Made by a program: the position numbers and the translations under genes. Below the pieces are notes generated by a model. It was not told where the DNA came from. It worked only from the letters and a program-made list of their open reading frames with translations, and did no database searches. Source: Sphingobacterium lactis (GTDB lineage: Bacteria; Bacteroidota; Bacteroidia; Sphingobacteriales; Sphingobacteriaceae). Taken from it: a stretch of DNA of 64,000 bases. Location: positions 1 to 64,000 of the forward strand of contig NZ_CP049246.1 in NCBI RefSeq assembly GCF_011046555.1, in the 5' to 3' direction. Numbering within the stretch: the first letter of the stretch is position 1; the number at the start of each line of letters is the position of its first letter. Below are positions 43,072 through 52,510 of the stretch, piece after piece.

Positions 43072-43617
43072 TTAAACGCCTTGGTTCTCGAAGTGTCTTT
43101 CTAACTTGTTTAATTTACCAAGAATACTGGCATCGATCTGTCTGTCGCCAACCTTCACCACAAATCCACCGATCAACGATTTGTCAACCTTATTGGTCAA
43201 TTGCACCGTTGCATTGATCTGGTTTGCGATTTCTTGTTTCAGTGCGCTCAGACTGGTTTCGGAAAGTGGTGCCGCTGATGTAACCACCGCATGCACGATT
43301 CCTTTGACCTCGTTGTACTCACGGATAAATTCAACTGCCGTCGGGTAAACGATTTCCGCACGGCCTTTATTCACCATGATACTGAAGAAATCCAATATCT
43401 CCGGCTTTACTTTATCTTGAAATAGTGCTTTCAAAATCGCAAGTTTCTTCTCCGTCTTGATGATCGGATTGTTCAACACCGCCTGCAACTCTGTATTGGA
43501 CTTGATAACGGCAATGACATCTTCCATATCGGCCTTAACCTCATCCAAGTTGTTGTGCTCTTTGGACAAGTCAATCAATGACTTGGCATATCTGGAAGCT
43601 ACTTTGAAAACTGACAT
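43072..43617 (-). CDS. atpH: ATP synthase F1 subunit delta
   Basis: 181 residues. Links F1 to the peripheral stalk. N-terminal helical domain ([20 protein letters not shown]) and the C-terminal signature [20 protein letters not shown] fit OSCP/delta proteins. Located between atpF (25-bp gap) and atpA. Confidence 0.96.
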   Translation of the reverse strand: MSVFKVASRYAKSLIDLSKEHNNLDEVKADMEDVIAVIKSNTELQAVLNNPIIKTEKKLAILKALFQDKVKPEILDFFSIMVNKGRAEIVYPTAVEFIREYNEVKGIVHAVVTSAAPLSETSLSALKQEIANQINATVQLTNKVDKSLIGGFVVKVGDRQIDASILGKLNKLERHFENQGV

Positions 43618-43642
43618 ATATTCTTCTTTATAGGGTAACCAA

Positions 43643-44143
43643 TTAGCTTAATTTCACGTCCTTCAACAAATCAGCAACTAGGGCTTCTTGTTTGTTCTGA
43701 TCTTCAAACTCTTTGGTTAATACTTTACGTGCGATATCCAAGGATAGTGTAGACACTTGGTTCTTCACTTCAGCAAGCGCTTTTAACTTTTGCTCTTCGA
43801 TTTCACGTTTCGCGTTTTCGATCATCTTGGCACCTTCCACCTGCGCAGTCTCCTTTGCATCAGCAACGATTTTCTCACGCAATTGCTTGGCCTCTTTCAA
43901 GATCACGTCACGCTCTTCACGCGCTTCTTTCAACAACTGCTCGTTTTCGTTAGTTAAGCGAGCCATTTCCAATTTCGCTTTCTCAGCGGATGCAAGGGCA
44001 TCAGTAATCCCCTTTTCGCGTTCCTCTAAAGCGTTTACAATCGGTTTCCAAGCAAATTTTCCCAATAACAGGATTACGATCAATAAGATGATAACCTGCC
44101 AGAAAACCAACCCGAAGGAAAAATCATGAATTAAAGCTTCCAT
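43643..44143 (-). CDS. atpF: ATP synthase F0 subunit b
   Basis: 166 residues. N-terminal membrane anchor at about 10-30 (FGLVFWQVIILLIVILLLGK), then a long charged coiled coil forming the peripheral stalk (EEREKGITDALASAEKAKLE; KEARERDVI-type repeats to the end). One copy only; no b' gene. Separated from atpE by a region carrying a perfect hairpin. Confidence 0.95.
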   Translation of the reverse strand: MEALIHDFSFGLVFWQVIILLIVILLLGKFAWKPIVNALEEREKGITDALASAEKAKLEMARLTNENEQLLKEAREERDVILKEAKQLREKIVADAKETAQVEGAKMIENAKREIEEQKLKALAEVKNQVSTLSLDIARKVLTKEFEDQNKQEALVADLLKDVKLS

Positions 44144-44196
44144 TTATGTACGTTATTATTTTTTTCTGTGTATAATTTTTTGTCTTTGATAAACAC

Positions 44197-44221
44197 AACT
44201 TGCAACCAACCGTTGCAAGTT
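44197..44221 (-). other. Intercistronic hairpin between atpE and atpF
   Basis: Perfect 10-bp stem AACTTGCAAC/GTTGCAAGTT with a 5-nt loop, 30 nt after the atpE stop on the transcript and without a T-run. Probably stabilises or punctuates the message so that more c subunit than b subunit is made. Confidence 0.65.
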
Positions 44222-44250
44222 ATGTCTATTGTTTTTTGATAAGCCTGAGC

Positions 44251-44442
44251 TTATTTACCCAAGATTAAAGCACCGAATGCTAAACCTTCTACTAGGGCAC
44301 CAATGATGATCATTGCAGTTTGGATTTTTGATGCTGCTTCTGGCTGACGAGCGATAGCTTCCATAGCTGAACCACCGATTTTACCTAAACCTAAACCAGC
44401 TCCGATAACGATCAAACCTGCACCTACTAAATTTGGAATCAT
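44251..44442 (-). CDS. atpE: ATP synthase F0 subunit c
   Basis: 63 residues, shorter than the usual 70-85. Two membrane helices form the rotor hairpin (GAGLIVIGAGLGLGKIGGSA; MIIIGALVEGLAFGALILG), joined by the polar loop ARQPEA. The ion-carrying carboxylate is Glu52 in ALVEGLAF. No obvious sodium-type ligand set, so protons are the likely ion. A ring of several copies is needed per enzyme. Confidence 0.96.
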   Translation of the reverse strand: MIPNLVGAGLIVIGAGLGLGKIGGSAMEAIARQPEAASKIQTAMIIIGALVEGLAFGALILGK

Positions 44443-44482
44443 AACAATTTAATTATTTATAAAATTTAACAAAAAATTCGAA

Positions 44483-45568
44483 TTAATGATGCGCGTGTTC
44501 CTCCACCGCCATACCGATGAATAGGGATGACAACATGGTAAAGATAAACGCCTGTAAAAATGCAACCAATAGCTCCAAGAAGAACAACACCAAGGTCAAT
44601 AACATCGATACACCGATACTACCACCCAATGTCAATTCATGTTGGAATAAGTAAATAATCGCGATCAATCCCATCACTACGGAGTGACCTGCCGTGATGT
44701 TCGCGAACAAACGAAGCATTAATGAGAATGGTTTGGTGAACATACCCAACACCTCGATAGGCGCCAAGATAAACTTGAAGGGAACTGGTACACCAGGCAT
44801 CCAGAAAATGTGCTTCCAGTAATCTTTATTGGCTTTGAAGTTCGTAATGAAGAACGTAAATAACGCCAAAACCAAAGTTACTGTGATATTACCCGTTACG
44901 TTCAAGCCCAGTGGCGTCAAACCTAGCAGGTTCAATAAAAAGATCAAGAAAAATACAGATAGCAAATAAGGCATGAACTCTTTGTAACGGTGGCCAATGT
45001 TTGGCACAGCCATTTCATCGCGGACATACAGTACCAAAGGCTCCAATACTCGACCTACACCTGTAGGGATTGCATTTGGTCCTTTTTTGTAGGTTCTTGC
45101 TAAGCTGGTAAAGCCCAAGAACAACAACAAAGCCGCCAACATCAGACCTACCACATTCTTGGTGATCGAGAAGTCCAATGGCTTCGCATTGGTTGGGTGG
45201 TGATGTTCGTCGTAGGTAATCGTTCCAGCAGCATCCGTTTTATAGATTTTGCTGTGGTATAATTTGTAGTAATTGCCATTTTTTTCAACGACTTTATTGC
45301 CATGGTCAAATTCGCCTGAAGAAAACACATGCAATCCGTTATCGATCAAGATTACCGGTAATGGAAAACCATAGTTCTTTCCAGTTTTTGAATCGTGTGC
45401 GAAATTGAAATAATAATCGTCCTTTAAGTGGTGTTGAATGTGAGCGGTAATCTCCTCCGGAGACGATGTCTCTCCATGGGCAGGAGCCGCTTCAGCAGCT
45501 AATCGGAATGGATTTACAGTGAACAAAACCACTGCCAATAATAAAAGTACTTTCTTAAGACTCACCAT
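44483..45568 (-). CDS. atpB: ATP synthase F0 subunit a
   Basis: 361 residues from the ATG at 45568 (MVSLKKVLLLLAVVLFTVNP); the longer reading to 45625 adds residues before the signal peptide. As often in Bacteroidota, the protein has a cleavable signal (to about 30) and a periplasmic N-terminal domain of about 120 residues with histidine-rich stretches. The membrane core follows, with the essential Arg in FSLMLRLFANITAGHSVV. The C-terminus is VEEHAHH. Confidence 0.96.
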   Translation of the reverse strand: MVSLKKVLLLLAVVLFTVNPFRLAAEAAPAHGETSSPEEITAHIQHHLKDDYYFNFAHDSKTGKNYGFPLPVILIDNGLHVFSSGEFDHGNKVVEKNGNYYKLYHSKIYKTDAAGTITYDEHHHPTNAKPLDFSITKNVVGLMLAALLLFLGFTSLARTYKKGPNAIPTGVGRVLEPLVLYVRDEMAVPNIGHRYKEFMPYLLSVFFLIFLLNLLGLTPLGLNVTGNITVTLVLALFTFFITNFKANKDYWKHIFWMPGVPVPFKFILAPIEVLGMFTKPFSLMLRLFANITAGHSVVMGLIAIIYLFQHELTLGGSIGVSMLLTLVLFFLELLVAFLQAFIFTMLSSLFIGMAVEEHAHH

Positions 45569-45656
45569 TTTAAATAATGTTGAATTATGACAAATTTTGC
45601 GCAAAATTACAATTTTATTTGGCATAAATTCAGTTTTGTGTAAACTTTTTAAAAAT

Positions 45657-46061
45657 TTAGATTTTCTTATCTGGTTCCTCCTGATTTACAAGGAAATACG
45701 CAACATAGGCATCATACACTAAATAAACGAAAAACACGACCAGAAAATTGAGTTCGATGAAATCGTTTTCGAGCAGATTGATGCCCTCATGGATGTAGTA
45801 ATAACTGGCTGCTGCCTTGACTGTCATACCGACCAGGAAAGCGAAACCGAGTTGCTTCGGCATGGAGTAATCGACACCGAGATAAACGATCAGCATGACC
45901 AATGAAGCCACCGCCCCAAAAATATACATACCCGACAGGCTGTAGCCCGAGCCGATCCACCAATGGTCCTGATCGTTGTAGCTAAGCACTGCATAATGGA
46001 TCCCAAAACAGATCCCCGTAACGGCAAACAAAATGAGTATTAACTGCAGGTATTTATTCAT
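45657..46061 (-). CDS. Small membrane protein of the atp operon
   Basis: 134 residues with four hydrophobic helices (about 4-27, 42-62, 70-90, 100-125). Similar genes commonly sit between atpZ/atpI and atpB in Bacteroidota and may help assemble the c ring or F0. It overlaps the atpZ-like gene by 8 bp and is followed by atpB 88 bp later. Function not established. Confidence 0.75.
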   Translation of the reverse strand: MNKYLQLILILFAVTGICFGIHYAVLSYNDQDHWWIGSGYSLSGMYIFGAVASLVMLIVYLGVDYSMPKQLGFAFLVGMTVKAAASYYYIHEGINLLENDFIELNFLVVFFVYLVYDAYVAYFLVNQEEPDKKI

Positions 46062-46281
46062 TTTTATTGATGTAGTTTACTTGTTTGATAAATTGGTATA
46101 GCGACACGATAACGCCCAACATGGTCAGGCCTTTCATCCACCACTCCCCTTCCACTTCGTATCTCCGGTCCAGCCAAGCACCCACCCAGTAAAACAGGTA
46201 GATCGTGATGCCCATTTGCACGGGCATGGAGGTAAATACCAACCACTTGTTGACTTTCTTGTCCGAATTATTCCCTTTCAA
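46054..46281 (-). CDS. AtpZ/AtpI-like ATP synthase accessory protein
   Basis: 75 residues with two membrane helices (VFTSMPVQMGITIYLFYWVG; WWMKGLTMLGVIVSLYQFIK). The first helix followed by GAWLDRRYE fits the AtpZ/AtpI family, which assists F0 assembly or magnesium supply. The frame has no ATG before residue 19; TTG at 46281 is the likely start since KKVNKWLVFTSMPVQMG matches the usual family N-terminus. First gene of the atp unit. Confidence 0.75.
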   Translation of the reverse strand: MKGNNSDKKVNKWLVFTSMPVQMGITIYLFYWVGAWLDRRYEVEGEWWMKGLTMLGVIVSLYQFIKQVNYINKNE

Positions 46282-46306
46282 ATTTTTCTGGCGATGTGTA
46301 CTGCAA

Positions 46307-46314
46307 CAAATATA
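46307..46314 (-). promoter_or_regulatory. Candidate -7 element of the atp operon
   Basis: Minus strand TATATTTG, about 25 bp before the TTG start of the first gene. No clear -33 TTTG at 17-21 bp. Confidence 0.4.
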
Positions 46315-46417
46315 ATTAAATATGCCACTCTTACCGTTTCATTTCCTGACTTTTAACGAAAAACCAGAAGTTTTTATCCAAAACAGCCAATTAACTATTC
46401 GAAACAAGCCAACACAA

Positions 46418-48613
46418 CTACTTAATTTCCAGATGTTTTTGCGCGATACGGATTTGAGGATAGTCCGATTTATTGTTCAACAAAGTTTTGACCTCCGTCG
46501 CGGAAGCGCCAGGATTCTTCTCCAATACCGTAACAATCGATTCCAATTCTTCGGGCGATATCAGATCCGTAGCTTCGATTTCGGAACCGATGAAATTGAT
46601 CAAGTGTCCATAGATCGTACCGACGACCATATCCCGCTTTTGCGCGATCTCCTCCACATCCATCCCATCCATGAACATATCCAAACTGATCTGCTTGGTA
46701 TCACGTTCCTTCTCATCGTCTTCCGACACGATATCGTCCTTGGGTTTGTTCCACTGCAACAGTTCCGCTGTCAGCTCATCACTCGATTTATTCAAAGCCT
46801 CAGCAATTGTCTGGCTATGCTTCAACTGCTCAAATTTCCGCTTAAAGTCCAACAGGATACTCTTCAGCGTAGCAATATACTTCTTGGCTCTCTTCTTGAT
46901 GACCCAAGCTTCTATATGGGCTTCCAGCGGCTGTAGACACTCTTTTTCGAAGGTCGGGATAAACCAACTTACCGCAGCCTTGGAACGTTCGCAGATCTTC
47001 TCGTAATCCACTTCGGCCTGGCCCAACATTTTGTAGAGTTGGGTGATAAACTTGTTTGCAACCTGCTCCTGTGCACGCAACTTGCTCAGGATAGCTTTCA
47101 ATACCTCCAATGCCTCTTCCTTGCCTTCAATCTTTTTATTTTCCTGCTCCTCGATCAGCAGCGCTAATTCTTCGCACATGGTGTTCCAACGGAAACTCTG
47201 CAACAGAATCTGCCCAAGGTATCTACGCTGTGCTTCCTGCAGGATTGGATCTAGGTCGCCCATTGCTTCCATCTGCTTCATGAAATTAACCACTTGGGCA
47301 TCCGTCCGGATGGCATAGGAAGGTACTTTGGAGCGCAGCACCAAGCCCTCAAGTCCGCGAAGCCTACTCAATGCGACATACACCTGCCCTGCGGCAAACG
47401 AGGTCCCTGCGTCAATGATCGCCTTGTCAAAGGTCAATCCCTGACTCTTGTGGATGGTGATAGCCCATGCCAACCGCAGCGGAAATTGGGAAAAGGTCCC
47501 CATCACTTCCTCCTCGATCTTGTCTTCTCCCTTGTTGTAGGAATAGCGGATGTTCTCCCAGGTCTCACGCTTCACCTCCACGTCATCCTCCTCATTCGGA
47601 AAGGAAACAATGACCTGATGCTTGTCCAGATTGATTTCCTTTACCGTCCCGATCTTGCCGTTGAAATAGCGGCGCTCCTCCCCCACATCGTTCTTGATGA
47701 ACATGACCTGCGCACCGACCCGCAACTGCAGATTCTCCTCCGCAGGAAACAGCCCATTTGAAAAGTCATCCTTCACAATGGATTTGATCTGGTGCAGCTT
47801 GGTATCCAGACTGGCCAGTTTTTCCTGGTTGATGGTATCCGCCAGCCGGTTATGGGAGGTCAGGGTAATGTATTGTTCCCCTGCTGGAGCGACGAAGTTC
47901 TCCTGATAGTGTGCATTCAGCTTATCGAGATCCTCCTGCATGGTTTCGTTGTTCCGGATCTTATTCAGGATATCGATAAACGTATTGTCCTGTTGCCTGT
48001 AGATCTTTTTCAGCTCGATCAATATCGGCGTTTGCTGCTTGAATACCTTTGCATCAAAGAAAAAGGGACTGGTGTAGTAATTCCTGAGGACCTGCCATTC
48101 CCGATCCTGCACGACTGGTGGCAATTGGTAGAGATCGCCAATGAAGAGCACCTGTACCCCACCGAACGGTCGCATATCCCGGCGCACGCTTTTCAGGATC
48201 ACATCGATGGCATCCAAAGTGTCCACGCGGACCATGGAAACCTCATCAATAACCAACAGCTCCAGCTCCTGAAGGATGGCACGACGGTTCTTGGTCAGCT
48301 TAATGGTGCTGAAAAGTCGGTGTTTATTGTAGATAAATTGATCCTTGTCCTCCCATTGCAAGGGATAATCTTCCACAAAAACACCAAACGGTAGCCAGAA
48401 CAGTGCATGGAGGGTTGTCCCACCTGCATTCATGGCTGCAACACCCGTAGGGGCAGTAATCGCCATCTTCTTATAACTGTTTTCCCGGATGAATTTGAGG
48501 AATGTGGTCTTTCCCGTCCCTGCCTTTCCCGTTAGGAAGACCGGTTGTTGGGTTTGGTTCACGAAGGCAACGGCTTTGGCAAAAATATCGTTCTGTGTAT
48601 CGAAAGTTGACAT
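46418..48613 (-). CDS. PIF1-type helicase with C-terminal helix-turn-helix domain
   Basis: 731 residues from the ATG at 48613 (MSTFDTQNDIFAKAVAFVNQ). Superfamily 1B helicase: Walker A GKAGTGKT at 29-36, TAPTGVAAMNAGGTTLHALF (motif Ia), VIDEVSMVRVDTLDAID (Walker B), GDLYQLPPVV (motif III), LRLAWAITIHKSQGLTFDKA and YVALSRLRGLEGLVLRS (motifs V/VI). A long helical linker follows, and the end carries an HTH_40-like domain (about 590-731; LDMFMDGMDVEEIAQKRDMV). This fusion is common in Bacteroidota. It probably resolves G-quadruplexes or stalled forks. Confidence 0.93.
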   Translation of the reverse strand: MSTFDTQNDIFAKAVAFVNQTQQPVFLTGKAGTGKTTFLKFIRENSYKKMAITAPTGVAAMNAGGTTLHALFWLPFGVFVEDYPLQWEDKDQFIYNKHRLFSTIKLTKNRRAILQELELLVIDEVSMVRVDTLDAIDVILKSVRRDMRPFGGVQVLFIGDLYQLPPVVQDREWQVLRNYYTSPFFFDAKVFKQQTPILIELKKIYRQQDNTFIDILNKIRNNETMQEDLDKLNAHYQENFVAPAGEQYITLTSHNRLADTINQEKLASLDTKLHQIKSIVKDDFSNGLFPAEENLQLRVGAQVMFIKNDVGEERRYFNGKIGTVKEINLDKHQVIVSFPNEEDDVEVKRETWENIRYSYNKGEDKIEEEVMGTFSQFPLRLAWAITIHKSQGLTFDKAIIDAGTSFAAGQVYVALSRLRGLEGLVLRSKVPSYAIRTDAQVVNFMKQMEAMGDLDPILQEAQRRYLGQILLQSFRWNTMCEELALLIEEQENKKIEGKEEALEVLKAILSKLRAQEQVANKFITQLYKMLGQAEVDYEKICERSKAAVSWFIPTFEKECLQPLEAHIEAWVIKKRAKKYIATLKSILLDFKRKFEQLKHSQTIAEALNKSSDELTAELLQWNKPKDDIVSEDDEKERDTKQISLDMFMDGMDVEEIAQKRDMVVGTIYGHLINFIGSEIEATDLISPEELESIVTVLEKNPGASATEVKTLLNNKSDYPQIRIAQKHLEIK

Positions 48614-48632
48614 AAGGATCTTACAATTTGTA

Positions 48633-48640
48633 CAAATATA
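48633..48640 (-). promoter_or_regulatory. Candidate -7 element of the helicase gene
   Basis: Minus strand TATATTTG, 19 bp before the ATG at 48613. Supports the shorter start over 48646, which lies upstream of it. Confidence 0.4.
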
Positions 48641-48671
48641 AGCCAAATCATTGGTTAGCGTTTTGACATCG

Positions 48672-48702
48672 TTTGATTTGATTTAAATTTATGTTATCTT
48701 CA
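48672..48702 (+). promoter_or_regulatory. Possible promoter of the cupin gene
   Basis: TTTG at 48672-48675, a 19-bp spacer and TATCTTCA at 48695-48702, which departs from TAnnTTTG at the last two bases. 21 bp before the ATG. Confidence 0.3.
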
Positions 48703-48723
48703 CATTAGTTAAACACAGTTACC

Positions 48724-49224
48724 ATGACATATATTGATAAAAGCGAATTATTTCAAGAGATAGAAGGAAAGTTGACCGAGAAAGGTTTTAAGATTGAAAG
48801 TGAGGATCAGAATAGACCTTGGGGCGGTTTCTTTGTTATCAATGAAGATCAGGCACAGGAGTTTGCCAACGCATATTTTGAGGGACTTGATGTCCAGGAT
48901 TTAAAGATCTCGGGCAAATTGAGCCCAAAAGTTTTGGTTGTCGGCCCGAACAAGCGTCTATCATGGCAGTATCACCACCGTAGAGCGGAAATTTGGCGTG
49001 TGATTCGTGGCGAGGTTGGCGTGGTGACCAGCGATACAGATGAGGAACATGAATTGAAGATCTTGAAGGAAGGCGATTCTATCCGTCTGGTTCAAGGCGA
49101 GAGACATCGTTTGGTCGGTCTAGGCTCCTATGGTGTTGTTGCGGAAATCTGGCAGCACACGGACGCCGGAAACCCTTCCGATGAAGACGATATCGTTCGT
49201 GTACAAGATGATTTCGGTAGATAA
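48724..49224 (+). CDS. Cupin protein of the type-II phosphomannose isomerase C-terminal family
   Basis: 166 residues. Cupin barrel with motif 1 WQYHHRRAEIWRVIRGEVGV (metal His pair and Glu) at about 80-100 and motif 2 GDSIRLVQGERHRLVGLGSY at about 118-137. RPWGGFFVINE near 31-41 is also family-typical. In longer enzymes this domain is the mannose-6-phosphate isomerase half of GMP-isomerase fusions; here it stands alone, so sugar-phosphate isomerase or binding activity is inferred. Confidence 0.85.
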   Translation: MTYIDKSELFQEIEGKLTEKGFKIESEDQNRPWGGFFVINEDQAQEFANAYFEGLDVQDLKISGKLSPKVLVVGPNKRLSWQYHHRRAEIWRVIRGEVGVVTSDTDEEHELKILKEGDSIRLVQGERHRLVGLGSYGVVAEIWQHTDAGNPSDEDDIVRVQDDFGR

Positions 49225-49306
49225 TCCAATACATCAAAATTCCAAAGCTGTTTGAACGGGATTCGCAAAAATAAGCCGTTCAGGTGATGGATGCATAACA
49301 TTTTAC

Positions 49307-49335
49307 AAAGTGGCCCTAACAGGCCACTTTTTTTT
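49307..49335 (+). terminator. Terminator after the cupin gene
   Basis: AAAGTGGCC (49307-49315) pairs with GGCCACTTT (49322-49330), followed by further T. A clear rho-independent signal. Confidence 0.87.
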
Positions 49336-49394
49336 GTTTTACATTCTCCATTTATTTAACCAAAACATACTCATAGCCAAAGGGTTTAATAAAA

Positions 49395-49410
49395 TATTTC
49401 ACGTGAAATA
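49395..49410. promoter_or_regulatory. parS-like 16-bp palindrome
   Basis: TATTTCACGTGAAATA is a perfect palindrome. It matches the ParB-binding parS consensus TGTTTCACGTGAAACA at 14 of 16 positions, with the two mismatches symmetric. It is intergenic, upstream of the topoisomerase IV subunit B gene. Confidence 0.5.
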
Positions 49411-49574
49411 GCTAATAACTACCGATAATGTGGAAAACCACCTTTCATTGGCTTGGCTCATTTGCATCTCCAATGTGCTGTATTCCCTACAAAACCAGCC
49501 ATATTCCATCTTTTCCACGCGCAATGTGACCGAATTGTGCAAAAGTGTTGTGCAAAAGTCGATTAACTTTTTTA

Positions 49575-49582
49575 TATTTTTG
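49575..49582 (+). promoter_or_regulatory. Candidate -7 element for parE
   Basis: TATTTTTG, 27 bp before the ATG at 49610. A TTG at 49548-49550 lies about 24 bp upstream. It argues against the longer reading that starts at 49430. Confidence 0.4.
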
Positions 49583-49609
49583 CGATGGTTCAATTATCTT
49601 GGATATTTT

Positions 49610-51502
49610 ATGAGTACATATAATGAAGATAGTATACGGTCCTTGGACTGGAAAGAGCATATTCGTTTGCGTCCGGGGATGTATATCGGTAAGTTGGGGG
49701 ATGGATCTGCCTATGACGATGGGATTTATGTCCTGTTGAAAGAGGTGGTCGACAACTCCATCGATGAGTTTGTGATGGGTGCGGGAAAGATTATCGATAT
49801 CACCGTGAATGAAAATAAAGTCAGTGTCCGCGATTATGGCCGTGGTATTCCCATTGGCTCCGTCGTGGACGTGGTATCGAAAATCAATACGGGAGGTAAA
49901 TACGACAGTAAGGCTTTCCAGAAATCGGTAGGTTTGAATGGGGTGGGTACCAAGGCGGTGAACGCCTTGTCCAACCAATTTTCGGTCCAATCCTACCGTC
50001 AAAATGTAACACGTATCGCCCAATTCAGCAAAGGAGAATTGGTATCGGACGAGCAGAAAGAAACGACCCAGCGCAACGGTACGGCAGTCATCTTTTATCC
50101 GGACGACAGCATCTTTAAGAACTACAAGTACCGCTTGGAATTCGTAGAGAACATGATCTGGAATTATGTGTTCCTGAACTCGGGCTTAACCATCAACTTC
50201 AACGGGCAAAAATTCATTTCCGAAAACGGCCTTAAGGATCTTTTGGAGCGGAATGTCGATACGGAAGGCATGCGTTATCCGATCATCCACCTGCGTGGAG
50301 AAGACATTGAGATTGCCATGACCCACGGCCAGCAATATGGCGAGGAATATTATTCCTTCGTGAATGGACAGCATACCACCCAGGGTGGTACCCACCAAGC
50401 CGCATTTCGGGAAGCTGTCGTGAAGACGATCCGCGAGTTCTACAAAAAGGAATTTGATGCATCGGATGTGCGGGCTTCCATTATTGGCGCCATTGCCATT
50501 AAGGTTCAGGAACCGGTGTTCGAATCGCAGACCAAGACGAAATTGGGTTCGCAGAGTGTCGGACCGGAAGGTCCTACCGTCCGGACGTTCATCAACGATT
50601 TTGTCAAGAAAGCGTTGGATGATTATCTCCATAAGAATCCTGCAACGGCTGAAGCCCTGCAAAAGCGTATCCTCCAATCGGAGCGCGAGCGTAAGGACAT
50701 CGCCGGTATAAAGAAACTGGCCAACGAAAGAGCCAAGAAGGCATCGCTACATAACCGCAAATTGCGGGATTGCAAGATCCATTTTAGCGATAAGCACGAG
50801 CGCAACCAGGAAACTACCCTTTTCATTACCGAGGGGGATTCCGCTTCCGGATCGATCACCAAATCCAGGGATGTACAGACCCAGGCTGTCTTCAGTTTGA
50901 AAGGAAAGCCGCTGAACTCCTATGGATTGACGAAAAAGATCGTCTATGAAAACGAAGAATTCAACCTGCTACAGCACGCCCTGAATATTGAGGATGGCAT
51001 CGAAGGTCTCCGCTACAACAATATCGTAATTGCAACGGATGCCGATGTGGATGGAATGCACATCCGCTTGTTAATGATGACCTTCTTTCTGCAGTTCTTC
51101 CCTGACCTGGTCAAAGCGGGTCATGTGATGATCTTGCAGACTCCACTATTCCGTGTCCGCAACAAGAAGGAAACCATCTATTGCTATTCCGATGAAGAAC
51201 GCATCCGCGCGATAGCCAAATTAGGAGGCAAACCGGAGATCACCCGATTCAAGGGACTGGGTGAGATCTCGCCATCTGAATTCGGCTTGTTCATCGGGGA
51301 AGATATGCGCCTAGAGCCAGTGATCTTATCTAAGGAAAATAAGCTTCCACAGATGCTGGAATACTACATGGGCAAGAATACACCCGACAGGCAGCACCAT
51401 ATCGTCAATAACCTCCGTGTAGAGCTGGATATTGAGGATATCGCGGAGAAAGCGAAAGCTGAAGCAAACGATGAAATCGAAGCGGTTCAAGAAGCCGTTT
51501 AA
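49610..51502 (+). CDS. parE: DNA topoisomerase IV subunit B (type IIA)
   Basis: 630 residues from the ATG at 49610 ([20 protein letters not shown]). ATPase part: [42 protein letters not shown], and [14 protein letters not shown] (GHKL). TOPRIM part: EGDSASGS and [10 protein letters not shown]. The length (about 630) and sequence fit ParE rather than full-length GyrB. ParE with ParC unlinks replicated chromosomes. The partner subunit gene is not in the window. The terminator that follows separates it from purU. Confidence 0.93.
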   Translation: MSTYNEDSIRSLDWKEHIRLRPGMYIGKLGDGSAYDDGIYVLLKEVVDNSIDEFVMGAGKIIDITVNENKVSVRDYGRGIPIGSVVDVVSKINTGGKYDSKAFQKSVGLNGVGTKAVNALSNQFSVQSYRQNVTRIAQFSKGELVSDEQKETTQRNGTAVIFYPDDSIFKNYKYRLEFVENMIWNYVFLNSGLTINFNGQKFISENGLKDLLERNVDTEGMRYPIIHLRGEDIEIAMTHGQQYGEEYYSFVNGQHTTQGGTHQAAFREAVVKTIREFYKKEFDASDVRASIIGAIAIKVQEPVFESQTKTKLGSQSVGPEGPTVRTFINDFVKKALDDYLHKNPATAEALQKRILQSERERKDIAGIKKLANERAKKASLHNRKLRDCKIHFSDKHERNQETTLFITEGDSASGSITKSRDVQTQAVFSLKGKPLNSYGLTKKIVYENEEFNLLQHALNIEDGIEGLRYNNIVIATDADVDGMHIRLLMMTFFLQFFPDLVKAGHVMILQTPLFRVRNKKETIYCYSDEERIRAIAKLGGKPEITRFKGLGEISPSEFGLFIGEDMRLEPVILSKENKLPQMLEYYMGKNTPDRQHHIVNNLRVELDIEDIAEKAKAEANDEIEAVQEAV

Positions 51503-51505
51503 ACC

Positions 51506-51539
51506 AAATCAGGAGCGGCAAAACCCCGCTCCTGATTTT
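51506..51539 (+). terminator. Terminator of parE
   Basis: AAATCAGGAGCGG (51506-51518) pairs with CCGCTCCTGATTT (51526-51538), followed by T. It starts 4 bp after the stop. Confidence 0.85.
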
Positions 51540-51552
51540 CAACCTAACCAAC

Positions 51553-52395
51553 ATGAACAATCAAACCTTGATTCTGATCCAATGTCAGGATGCCGTTGGC
51601 CTTGTCGCCATAATTTCCAATGTCCTTGCCGCCCATGACCTCAATATTGTCACCATGCGTGAGTTTGTTGATGAAGAAAAAGGGAAATTCTTTGTACGCG
51701 TAGTCTGTACGGGGGACCTTACGGATAAGGATGTACTCAAAAAGGCGTTGGAAAGCAGATTGCCGCAACAGGCTTTTGTGATGGTCAACCCGGACCTGCG
51801 CAAGAAACTTGTCCTGTTGGTAACCAAAGAGCACCATTGCCTCGCCGATATCCTGGTCCGCAACTACTTCCAGACCATGCAGGCGGAGGTTGTGGCCGTC
51901 ATTGGCAATTACGATAACCTGCAGGAGTTCAGCAAAAAATTTGACATCCCCTTTCATTACATCAGCCATGAACAGAAGAGCAAAGAGGAATTTGAAGATG
52001 AATTGGCGCAGACCATTGCCCAATATCCCGCAGATTACATTATCCTGGCCAAGTTCATGCGCATTCTTTCGCCAACATTCGTTGCGAAATTCAAAGGGAA
52101 ACTGATCAACATCCATCACTCCTTCCTACCTGCTTTCATCGGTGCAAATCCCTACAAGCAGGCGCATGATCGTGGTGTAAAGATTATCGGCGCTACGGCA
52201 CATTTCGTGACCGATGACCTTGATGAAGGCCCAATTATCGTTCAGAACACCAAATCCATTGATCACAGCTACGATGTGCTCCACATGCGAACCGCAGGAA
52301 TGGAAATCGAAAAGGCCGTCCTCAGCCGCGCAATTCAGCTATTGACGGAGGATCGCGTGATGCTGCATGGAAATAGGACGATTGTATTTAAGTAG
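51553..52395 (+). CDS. purU: Formyltetrahydrofolate deformylase
   Basis: 280 residues. Hydrolyses 10-formyl-THF to THF and formate, balancing one-carbon pools. N-terminal ACT domain about 1-85 (LILIQCQDAVGLVAIISNVL). The formyltransferase-like domain carries FMRILSPTFV, INIHHSFLPAFIGANPYKQA (the Asn-His catalytic pair) and TAHFVTDDLDEGPIIVQ (catalytic Asp). The ATG is 14 bp after the parE terminator stem, so some read-through or a promoter within the terminator region is needed. Confidence 0.96.
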   Translation: MNNQTLILIQCQDAVGLVAIISNVLAAHDLNIVTMREFVDEEKGKFFVRVVCTGDLTDKDVLKKALESRLPQQAFVMVNPDLRKKLVLLVTKEHHCLADILVRNYFQTMQAEVVAVIGNYDNLQEFSKKFDIPFHYISHEQKSKEEFEDELAQTIAQYPADYIILAKFMRILSPTFVAKFKGKLINIHHSFLPAFIGANPYKQAHDRGVKIIGATAHFVTDDLDEGPIIVQNTKSIDHSYDVLHMRTAGMEIEKAVLSRAIQLLTEDRVMLHGNRTIVFK

Positions 52396-52510
52396 AAGAA
52401 TAGTCATTGTTCTACAAATTTTCAGGTCAATCATAACAACTAAATAAATTTGGGATTGGTTATCTAATTTTGCCTAAATTTTGATTATTAACTGAATTAC
52501 TATTTTTTCG

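Noticed and set aside
49430..49609. 60-residue N-terminal extension of ParE
   Set aside because: The ATG at 49610 gives the standard ParE N-terminus, and a -7 element at 49575-49582 lies inside the extension.
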